From an uncultured Oscillibacter sp. (GTDB lineage Bacteria; Bacillota; Clostridia; Oscillospirales; Oscillospiraceae), in assembly GCA_910584075.1 (NCBI GenBank), contig CAJTZI010000069.1:1-8602 (forward strand): a stretch of DNA of 8,602 nucleotides, read 5' to 3'. The notes below the pieces were generated by a model, which was not told the origin of the DNA, searched no databases, and saw only the letters and a list, made by a program, of their open reading frames with translations. This document shows positions 1 through 4,757 of this stretch, piece after piece. Positions within the stretch are counted from its first letter, which is position 1; every line of letters begins with the position of its first letter. A program made the translations under genes and the position numbers.

Positions 1-97
1 GGGCGTGTTGACAATTTTCAAACAAGCCCTGCTCAAACCGGTTCAAATCGTGGAAATATTTTCGTTCCACCCCGTCAGCGGCGCGCCGGCGCCGCAT
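1..97 (-). CDS. possible N-terminal fragment of an unknown ORF, cut by the left window edge
   Basis: An open minus-strand frame starts at an ATG (complement of 95-97) and stays open for 32 codons to the edge of the window. It begins with a run of four arginines (MRRRRAADG) and continues as VERKYFHDLNRFEQG. An in-frame TGA lies just upstream, so the frame cannot be extended back into the recombinase. No good ribosome binding site precedes the ATG, and the start sits directly downstream of the recombinase terminator. It could be a real small gene, the 3' part of a host gene cut by an insertion, or chance. The product is not recognised. Confidence 0.2.
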   Translation of the reverse strand, partial: MRRRRAADGVERKYFHDLNRFEQGLFENCQHA

Positions 98-129
98 AGC
101 GGGGACATCTCAAAAACATAGCGGGGGAC
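95..129. repeat. two imperfect direct copies of a CATAGCGGGG(G)AC motif
   Basis: The motif CATAGCGGGGACA at 95-107 recurs as CATAGCGGGGGAC at 117-129, 22 bases apart, and a further CATAG occurs at 134-138. The second copy forms the left arm of the terminator hairpin. Repeats next to the end of a serine recombinase gene could mark an attachment site or the end of an element, but they may also be simple GC-rich duplication. Confidence 0.4.
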
Positions 130-155
130 GGGTCATAGTTGGCCCGCCCCCCGCT
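111..155 (-). terminator. Rho-independent terminator of the recombinase gene
   Basis: The arms at 120-132 and 143-155 can form a 13-bp stem with a 10-nt loop. Read on the minus strand the single imperfect position is a G-U pair, while on the plus strand it is an A-C mismatch, so the hairpin is adapted to minus-strand RNA. It is followed on that strand by ATGTTTTTGAG, a short U-tract. It lies about 33 bases past the recombinase stop codon. Confidence 0.8.
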
Positions 156-160
156 TAGTC

Positions 161-174
161 CCCCGCAACCGGGG
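161..174 (-). other. small GC hairpin in the recombinase 3' untranslated region
   Basis: CCCCG at 161-165 pairs with CGGGG at 170-174 around a 4-nt loop, between the recombinase stop codon and the main terminator. It has no U-tract of its own. It may stabilise the 3' end of the mRNA or simply stack on the terminator. Confidence 0.4.
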
Positions 175-187
175 AATACTGTGTTTG

Positions 188-1900
188 TTACTTCAGGCCG
201 TTCTCGTAGGCCTCGATCATCTTCTTGAACGTGTGACCCGTACGACCAGCGTGCCGCTGGATCCCCTGGGCGCTGCGCGCCGCGCCCGCCCGGAGGCTTT
301 GCAGATACTTTTCGGTGGACTCTCCGGTAAATATCTTGATTTGCAGCCGCAGGGAGCCGTCCTCCTCCGGGGTGGCGAAGATCTTGTCAATATACCTGTC
401 CACAAACTCCTTGCTGATGAGTCCCTGGGCCGCGTCCCGCTCCGCCTCCCGGAGCACCCGTCGGATGGTCTCAATCTGCTTGCGGAAATCCTCTCGGGAC
501 ATTTGCTGCTGCTCCAGGTCGTAGATCTGCCGCTCCGCCTCGCTGATCTCCCGGTCACAGTCCTTGTTCATGGAGAGGAAATCCCGGTCGGAGAGCTGGC
601 CGGAGGCGTTGTACCCCAGGAGCTTGCTTTTCTTCTTCTGGGCCAGCTGGATCTGCTGGCGGAGGCCGTCGATCTGCTTTGCCGTATCCTCCCCATCTCC
701 CAGGGATTTGTACATCTCGATGTACTCCTCCACCAGGGCCTGAGCGTCCTCCTCGGTCTCCCGGAAGACCTCGAAGAGCAGAGGCTTCAGTTCTTCCTCG
801 TAGACAGCGAAGGAGGGACAGCTGTCCGCTCCATTTTTGATCTTGCCGGAGCACACCCACTTGCTGTTTTTGTTCCCCTGCCGGTCCACCGACTCCCGGC
901 GGTAGTAGGCCGCGCCGCAGTGGGTGCAGTAGAGCTTGCCTGTCAGGAGATTGGCGTGGTTGCAGATGCCCTGGCGGCCCTTCACATCCTCGCTGCGCTT
1001 TTTCAGCACAGCGTTGGCCCTGTCCCACAGCGCCTCCTCCACAATCGCCGGGACGATCTCGCCGCTCTCATCCTTGAACATCACCCACTCCTCCGGCGGC
1101 AAAAATTTCTGCTTTTTGGTGAACAGGTCGATGACTTTGACCTTGTTGCCCACATAATAGCCCTTGTACTTGGGGTTGGAGATCATCCCCGACATGGTGG
1201 TGTGGGCGATCTTCTTGCCGTTGTGGTTGCGGTAGCCCTTTTCCCAGAACAGGGTTTCTATCTGCTTCATGGAGTAGTCCCCCGTGGCGTACAGCTCGAA
1301 CAGCTCACGGACCATGGGGGCCTCGTCCTCGTCGATCACAAGCCGCCCCCCGTCCTTGACGTATCCAAAGATACGGCTGTTGCCCAGCACCACATTTTTC
1401 TTGATGGCCTGGGCGTGGCCGAACTTTACCCGGCTGGAAAGCTTGCGCAGTTCGTCCTGGGCGATTCCGGACATGATGGTCAGGCGTAGCTCGGAGTCCT
1501 CGTCGAAGGTGTTGATGTTGTCGTTCTGGAAGAACACCCCCACTCCGGCGCTGAGCAGCTCCCGGGTGTAGAGAATGGAGTCCAGGGTGTTTCGGGCGAA
1601 ACGGGTGATCTCCTTGGTGATGATGAGGTCGAACAGCCCCGCCTTACCGTCCTCCACCATGCGGTGGAAGTCCTCCCGCTTTTTCGTGGTGGCGGCGGAC
1701 AGGCCCTCGTCCACGTAGCCTGGCACATATTTCCAGGCAGAATTTTTGCAGATGAACTCCTCGTAGTAGCTCACCTGGTTGCCCAGGGAATTGAGCTGCT
1801 CGTCACTCTCGGAGGACACCCGGGCATAGAAGGTCACCCGAAGAGGGATATCGTAGACGGATTTTGTGCGCAAGGCCTGACGAATGCTGTGTATATCCAT
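188..1900 (-). CDS. large serine recombinase (site-specific integrase/excisionase, TnpX/phage-integrase type)
   Basis: The 570-aa product should cut and rejoin DNA at attachment sites through a serine-phosphate intermediate. The N-terminal resolvase domain (about residues 20-165) carries YARVSS, with Ser29 the expected nucleophile, and the arginine-bearing helix TKEITRFARNT around residues 95-105 (R100, R103). The recombinase domain follows (about 175-300). A zinc ribbon has C325/C328 and C350/C361, and a coiled coil rich in Glu, Gln and Lys spans roughly 381-490, as in large serine integrases. Length and layout match the complete family, and no key residue is missing. The ATG at 1900 is preceded by AGGAGA at a suitable distance. 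A small SHOCT-like gene lies 106 bases upstream on the same strand, a pairing seen with clostridial recombinases. The start and the terminator at 111-155 are both intact, so the gene looks functional. The element it mobilises and its att sites are not identified. Confidence 0.95.
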   Translation of the reverse strand: MDIHSIRQALRTKSVYDIPLRVTFYARVSSESDEQLNSLGNQVSYYEEFICKNSAWKYVPGYVDEGLSAATTKKREDFHRMVEDGKAGLFDLIITKEITRFARNTLDSILYTRELLSAGVGVFFQNDNINTFDEDSELRLTIMSGIAQDELRKLSSRVKFGHAQAIKKNVVLGNSRIFGYVKDGGRLVIDEDEAPMVRELFELYATGDYSMKQIETLFWEKGYRNHNGKKIAHTTMSGMISNPKYKGYYVGNKVKVIDLFTKKQKFLPPEEWVMFKDESGEIVPAIVEEALWDRANAVLKKRSEDVKGRQGICNHANLLTGKLYCTHCGAAYYRRESVDRQGNKNSKWVCSGKIKNGADSCPSFAVYEEELKPLLFEVFRETEEDAQALVEEYIEMYKSLGDGEDTAKQIDGLRQQIQLAQKKKSKLLGYNASGQLSDRDFLSMNKDCDREISEAERQIYDLEQQQMSREDFRKQIETIRRVLREAERDAAQGLISKEFVDRYIDKIFATPEEDGSLRLQIKIFTGESTEKYLQSLRAGAARSAQGIQRHAGRTGHTFKKMIEAYENGLK

Positions 1901-1973
1901 GGCTCGTCTCCTTTATGGTTCGTTTTATCATTTTCTTCTTTGCAGTATATCACAGAATATGAAGCAAAGCAAG

Positions 1974-2000
1974 GGGGGGCCGCAACAATTGCGGTCCCCC
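1974..2000. terminator. strong hairpin between the small gene and the recombinase (terminator or attenuator candidate)
   Basis: The arms at 1974-1985 and 1989-2000 pair over 12 bp with a 3-nt loop. The stem is complete on the plus strand (one G-U) but has one A-C mismatch in minus-strand RNA. Plus-strand sequence continues TGTTTGT, a weak U-tract; the minus strand continues CCTTGCTTTGCTTC, which is also poor. It starts 6 bases after the small gene's stop codon, so it may partly terminate or pause transcription before the recombinase, or block transcription entering from the left. An integrase binding site is another possibility. Confidence 0.5.
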
Positions 2001-2006
2001 TGTTTG

Positions 2007-2168
2007 TCAGCTCATGGTCATTTTCCAGCCGTCGATTTTCAGCGCCATCTTGTTGCGCTCTCGCTCCGTGATGACTCCCTTTTCATACAGCACCCGGTTG
2101 TAGTAGGACAGCCAGATCTTTGCCGCTGTCTCCTTCCTGCGCTGTTCGTTGGACTTCTGCTCAGACAT
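2007..2168 (-). CDS. 53-aa SHOCT-like small protein upstream of the recombinase
   Basis: The frame runs from an ATG at 2168 to a TGA at 2007-2009. The start is preceded by GGGAGGGGAGGT, a very strong ribosome binding site, which supports real translation. The protein begins MSEQKSNEQRRKETAAK and has a central amphipathic stretch followed by LYEKGVITERERNKMALKI. That stretch resembles the SHOCT pattern, in which a short helix is followed by G-x-I-T-x-x-E and a second helix. Small proteins of this type commonly precede clostridial serine recombinase genes, and I infer that this one is cotranscribed with the recombinase, perhaps as an accessory or directionality factor. It has no signal peptide or membrane segment. 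The family assignment is by eye, and the function is unknown. Confidence 0.75.
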   Translation of the reverse strand: MSEQKSNEQRRKETAAKIWLSYYNRVLYEKGVITERERNKMALKIDGWKMTMS

Positions 2169-2197
2169 GACTGTACCTCCCCTCCCTGAAATAGTTT

Positions 2198-2221
2198 CCG
2201 TATTTTACCTGATTTATACGG
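2198..2221. promoter_or_regulatory. inverted repeat, possible operator of the recombinase cassette
   Basis: CCGTAT at 2198-2203 is repeated inverted as ATACGG at 2216-2221 with 12 AT-rich bases between. It lies 30-53 bases upstream of the small gene's ATG, inside the AT-rich stretch where its promoter must lie. On the minus strand TATAAA and TAAAAT both occur within or beside the repeat, so a bound repressor could cover the -10 region. I could not choose a -35/-10 pair with standard spacing. Confidence 0.35.
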
Positions 2222-2321
2222 TTATGTTTGCAATCTTTGTTTAATTGAGCAGAGGCGGGCAATGGAACCGTGCTCCACAAAGCATTTCATGACATCCAGA
2301 GAACATTTCATTGCAAAAGCC

Positions 2322-2350
2322 TTGAATCGGTACTCGCCGCCCGGTAAACT
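2322..2350 (+). promoter_or_regulatory. sigma-A promoter of the 2398-2937 gene
   Basis: TTGAAT at 2322-2327 and TAAACT at 2345-2350 are separated by exactly 17 bases. Transcription would start near 2357, giving a leader of about 40 nt with the AGGAGG ribosome binding site near its end. The same TAAACT -10 box occurs in the rny promoter. Confidence 0.7.
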
Positions 2351-2381
2351 TAGAACAGACGTACCCAAAATCTGCATTGAT

Positions 2382-2390
2382 AGAGGAGGA
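2382..2390 (+). promoter_or_regulatory. ribosome binding site that fixes the start at 2398
   Basis: AGAGGAGGA lies 7 bases before the ATG at 2398 (a second ATG follows at 2401). A longer reading from a TTG at 2377 would translate the ribosome binding site itself, so that start is rejected. Confidence 0.8.
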
Positions 2391-2397
2391 ACCATTT

Positions 2398-2937
2398 ATG
2401 ATGCCTATTTCTGGTATAAACACTGGCGCAGTCCAGCCCTTGGCAGCCGCTGAAAAGGTACCGGGCGCTTCCAAAATTCAAAAAGAGGAAGAGGAAGTTC
2501 GGCCGCTGAAGCCCACGATGGATGAATACGTCCCGGAGGAGCCCCGGGAACCGTCCGGCCGCTACTGGCTGGGCAAAGACGGGGACGGCCAGCCCAAGAT
2601 TCACTTCGACGATCCGGAGCGGACGGCGGATGCGCCTCAAAAACCGGGTGCGGATGTTCCCGAGGAAGAACCTGATCCGACAGATCAGGCAGTGAAGGGC
2701 CCGGAGAAAAAAGAGAGAAAAGAAGAGCGATGGGAGGGCAATACCGATAAAGTAGACCGGGAGATTGAAAAGCTGAGGAAAAAACAGCAGGAGCTGGAAC
2801 AGCGGCTCAGCACCGAGACCGACGAAGCCAAGATCAAGGACCTGGAGCGGCAGCTGGCCCAGGTAGAACGGGAGCTAACGCAGAAGGACAATGACGCATA
2901 CCGGCGGCAGCACTCCTCACTCACACGACTCTCTTAA
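2398..2937 (+). CDS. uncharacterised 179-aa acidic protein with a C-terminal coiled coil
   Basis: I do not recognise a named family. The N-terminus MMPISGINTG has no signal peptide or membrane segment. Residues 30-115 are very rich in Glu, Asp and Pro and are probably disordered, except for a short island RYWLGKDGDGQPKIHFDDPE at 55-74 that looks structured and conserved. Residues 116-164 (NTDKVDREIEKLRKKQ to ELTQKD) form a heptad-like coiled coil, followed by NDAYRRQHS. I have an impression of similar small proteins in other clostridia with a KxDREIEKL...KDNDxYRRQ ending, but could not check. The gene has its own promoter (2322-2350) and terminator (2943-2979), so it is monocistronic and is transcribed divergently from the recombinase cassette. 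It probably acts through protein-protein contacts, perhaps as a scaffold or cell-envelope/appendage accessory; that is guesswork. Confidence 0.8.
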   Translation: MMPISGINTGAVQPLAAAEKVPGASKIQKEEEEVRPLKPTMDEYVPEEPREPSGRYWLGKDGDGQPKIHFDDPERTADAPQKPGADVPEEEPDPTDQAVKGPEKKERKEERWEGNTDKVDREIEKLRKKQQELEQRLSTETDEAKIKDLERQLAQVERELTQKDNDAYRRQHSSLTRLS

Positions 2938-2942
2938 TTCCT

Positions 2943-2986
2943 GAAAAGCGGCGGTTTGGAAAATGAACCGCCGCTTTTCTCTATTC
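2943..2986 (+). terminator. Rho-independent terminator of the 2398-2937 gene
   Basis: A perfect 14-bp stem (2943-2956 with 2966-2979) encloses a 9-nt loop. The stem ends in CTTTTC and is followed by TCTATTC. It begins 5 bases after the stop codon. The minus-strand side lacks a T-run, so it acts in one direction. Confidence 0.85.
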
Positions 2987-3030
2987 AAAAGTGATTGAAG
3001 GTAATGTTACAGCCTGGAGGCAGCGGGAAC

Positions 3031-3099
3031 ATGCGCAGGAAAAACGGATCACTCTGGCGCCGGTCTGTGCTGTCACATGTACTGCAGCAGCCTTATTGA
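3031..3099 (+). CDS. possible 22-aa basic peptide
   Basis: The ATG at 3031 is preceded by TGGAGG with a 10-base gap, and the frame ends at TGA 3097-3099. The peptide MRRKNGSLWRRSVLSHVLQQ plus two residues is basic, with four arginines and one lysine. The ribosome binding site is the only positive evidence. I recognise no family and see no convincing promoter. It could equally be chance. Confidence 0.2.
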   Translation: MRRKNGSLWRRSVLSHVLQQPY

Positions 3100-3214
3100 A
3101 CCGTGTATGATCTTTGCAGCGGCATTGATAAAGGCCCTGGCTGCGGCAGTATGAAGGCTATATCATTAACAGATAAAAACGATTTCCATCTGTTCCACAG
3201 GAGGGTACTTCTCC

Positions 3215-3310
3215 GTGCAGCAGTCTTTCCGGCACACCGTCAGACCGGTATACGGAGAGGAAAACATACAGAAATTGCTGGACATATGCTGCCCGATGAA
3301 GAGCGCATAA
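3215..3310 (+). CDS. plausible 31-aa small protein, GTG start
   Basis: AGGAGGG at 3199-3205 lies 9 bases before a GTG at 3215, and the frame runs 31 codons to TAA at 3308-3310. The product ends in GEENIQKLLDICCPMKSA, with an amphipathic helix and a Cys-Cys pair. A strong terminator hairpin starts 16 bases after the stop, so ribosome binding site, ORF and terminator form a coherent small gene. The frame is also open upstream of the GTG, back to a TAA near 3169, but without a better start. A weak promoter may lie in 3125-3175 (TGGCTG, 17 bases, TATCAT). It could also be the decayed end of a former gene. Function unknown. Confidence 0.4.
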   Translation: MQQSFRHTVRPVYGEENIQKLLDICCPMKSA

Positions 3311-3326
3311 ACGAACAGCATAATGC

Positions 3327-3367
3327 AAGACCGGGACTCTGATCACAGGGTCCCGGTCTTGTTTTCT
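3327..3367 (+). terminator. Rho-independent terminator after the small ORF
   Basis: AAGACCGGGAC at 3327-3337 pairs fully with GTCCCGGTCTT at 3350-3360, and three more inner pairs (one G-U) close a 6-nt loop. It is followed by GTTTTCT. It implies that a plus-strand transcript crosses this otherwise empty region; either the small ORF at 3215-3310 or a non-coding RNA would be its source. Confidence 0.75.
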
Positions 3368-3548
3368 GTTCAGAATATGTGTCATTGCAAATATGGAGAG
3401 AACATCTCAAGCAACAGGCCGCAGCATATGCGCAGAACCCCGTTTTGATATATTTCTGCCCCCTGACCTGTTGTCCACATCAGGGAAATCTTTCTCTGCT
3501 TTTCCCAGGGCCGCTTCACTATCCTCAGAGGATTTTTAATGAGTAATA

Positions 3549-4643
3549 TCACGTTTTGTATTCGGCTGTCCGTTCTCCGGCGGCTGCTCTCTCCGTCCGG
3601 GGAACGCGCTCCGATTCCGGGAGTTCTCCCCGCAGAGCCTCAATCCACTTGTCCAGCCGTTTCAGCAGGTCCACCCAGGCCTCCCGCTCCTCCTCCGCAG
3701 CTTTGTCCTCCTTCAGCCGCTCCAGCAGTTCGCCCTGGGCCTCCGTCAGGGCAGAGAGCAGGTCCTCCCTGCTCTGGGCCGGGTCCGCCATCTCCTGCCG
3801 AACAGCTCCGGCAATCAGGCCCCGATACATGGACAGCAGCGCCTCACCGCCCGCCGCTGTGACGCCGCGCTCCTCCCGCTCCCGGTCCGCCGCGTCCCGC
3901 TGGGCGTCAATCCAGCTGTCCAGGCACTTCATCAGCCGGTCCCACTCCTCCTGCTCCTTCTTCCACTCCTGACCATCCCTGGTCCGCCGGAGCAGCAGAA
4001 GCCGGGCGTCGTTCAGTGTGTCCAAGGGGTCCTCCCGCAGGAGCGAAGAGCGGTCCAGGGAAGCGGCGCTCCGGGCGGAAGCTCCGGAGGCGTAGGGCTG
4101 ATACAGCGCCAGCAGCTCCGCGGCCTGGGCCCTGCATACGCCGCCGAAACGGCGGTCGTACTGGTGGCGTTCAATGGCGCTGAGGTAGTCCCGCTTTACG
4201 GTGAGATCGCCGGTCTCCAGTCCGGTGGGAAGCACGCCGCCGCCCAGGGCGCTTTGATACGCACCGGTCTTCACCAGGTGGCCGTACAGCGCCGCCATCT
4301 CGGCGTAAGAGGCGTTAGAGGGGTCAATGTCATTAACGCGGCAGGTGAAGCTGTACGGCCCGCTGTCCGACGTGCCGGTGACGCGGACGACGGGGTCGTC
4401 GGGGGTGGAGTCCGCCGTATACTCGGCGTAGATCTCCTGGGCGGTATTGCTCCTGCCGATGCGGTTCCCGGAGAAGACAGTGTTCTCCCCGGGCATGCGG
4501 AGGTGGAATGCGGGACCTGTGACGGAGGCAGAGGTTCGGGTCAGCTGGTCCCGGAAGGACGTGCCCGCCGTCCGGGCCGGAACCGCGGGAGAGGTGCGGC
4601 GTTCCGCCGCGCCATGGGCGCTGTAAAGACCTTGAATACTCAT
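3549..4643 (-). CDS. uncharacterised 364-aa protein with a C-terminal internal duplication
   Basis: I do not recognise a named family. Residues 1-45 (MSIQGLYSAHG...) are Ala/Ser/Thr/Arg-rich and look flexible. There is no signal peptide or membrane segment. Residues 65-165 look like a compact domain with the stretch GPYSFTCRVNDIDPSNASYA at 95-114 and a following helix (EMAALYGHLVKTGAY). The C-terminal half consists of two copies of a helical unit, about 174-250 and 266-339. The cores, 203-250 and 292-339, align without gaps at 20 of 48 identical positions, sharing RED-x-L, LL-x-R, W-x2-L-x-K-x-LD-x-WI-x-A-x-R. The ATG at 4643 is preceded by AAAGG, 12 bases away. The gene starts only 30 bases past the rny terminator, so it may depend on read-through. 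The strand and third-position GC match rny. A role in binding a partner through the repeated helices is inference. Confidence 0.85.
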   Translation of the reverse strand: MSIQGLYSAHGAAERRTSPAVPARTAGTSFRDQLTRTSASVTGPAFHLRMPGENTVFSGNRIGRSNTAQEIYAEYTADSTPDDPVVRVTGTSDSGPYSFTCRVNDIDPSNASYAEMAALYGHLVKTGAYQSALGGGVLPTGLETGDLTVKRDYLSAIERHQYDRRFGGVCRAQAAELLALYQPYASGASARSAASLDRSSLLREDPLDTLNDARLLLLRRTRDGQEWKKEQEEWDRLMKCLDSWIDAQRDAADREREERGVTAAGGEALLSMYRGLIAGAVRQEMADPAQSREDLLSALTEAQGELLERLKEDKAAEEEREAWVDLLKRLDKWIEALRGELPESERVPRTERAAAGERTAEYKT

Positions 4644-4672
4644 GGAAGCATCGACCTTTCATTGATTGAGTG

Positions 4673-4719
4673 AAAAAAAGACAGAAAGCGGCTGTGAGGG
4701 GTTCACTGCCGCTTTCTGT
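4673..4719 (-). terminator. Rho-independent terminator of rny
   Basis: A perfect 12-bp stem (4681-4692 with 4708-4719, ACAGAAAGCGGC and its complement) has a 15-nt loop. On the minus strand it is followed by CTTTTTTT, a strong U-tract (plus 4673-4680). It lies between the rny stop and the start of the 3549-4643 gene. Confidence 0.92.
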
Positions 4720-4735
4720 TCCGTGCGTTTTATGC

Positions 4736-4755
4736 CTCCGCAGTCCGTTGCGGAG
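4736..4755 (-). other. hairpin immediately after the rny stop codon
   Basis: CTCCGCA at 4736-4742 pairs with TGCGGAG at 4749-4755 around a 6-nt loop, two bases past the stop codon on the minus strand. No U-tract follows, so it is probably an mRNA 3'-end stabiliser or a pause element ahead of the main terminator. Confidence 0.45.
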
Positions 4756-4757
4756 AA

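Larger units (their letters stand above)
2980..3548. other. 569-base stretch without a large gene
   Basis: This stretch lies between the terminator of the 2398 gene and the stop codon of the 3549-4643 gene. Its composition is less GC-biased than the coding regions around it. It holds two small ORFs with ribosome binding sites (3031-3099 and 3215-3310) and one good plus-strand terminator (3327-3367). From about 3370 to 3548 I see no gene, only weak hairpins such as GGGAAA/TTTCCC and CCCTGA/TCAGGG. Neither is followed by a U-tract on the minus strand, so the 3549-4643 gene has no clear terminator. I see no known structured RNA. Confidence 0.6.

Noticed and set aside
40..49. GGTTCAAATC resembling a tRNA T-loop
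   Set aside because: The flanking bases do not form a T-stem, and no acceptor or anticodon arm is present.
185..1489. 434-aa plus-strand open frame opposite the recombinase
   Set aside because: It is antisense to an unmistakable recombinase, has a Leu/Val/His-rich composition typical of GC-rich antisense frames, and has no ribosome binding site or known motif.
2377..2397. Seven-codon N-terminal extension of the 2398 gene from a TTG
   Set aside because: The extension would translate the ribosome binding site; the ATG at 2398 is correctly spaced from it.
2262..2453. 63-aa plus-strand frame overlapping the promoter and start of the 2398 gene
   Set aside because: It contains the -35 and -10 boxes of the following gene and overlaps its first 18 codons in another frame; only a weak ribosome binding site is present.
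3103..3342. 79-aa plus-strand frame
   Set aside because: It starts at a GTG without a ribosome binding site and its stop lies inside the terminator hairpin; the 31-codon frame at 3215-3310 fits the signals better.
3521..3548. Possible terminator for the 3549-4643 gene (ATCCTC/GAGGAT)
   Set aside because: The 6-bp palindrome leaves a 1-nt loop, and on the minus strand no U-tract follows it.
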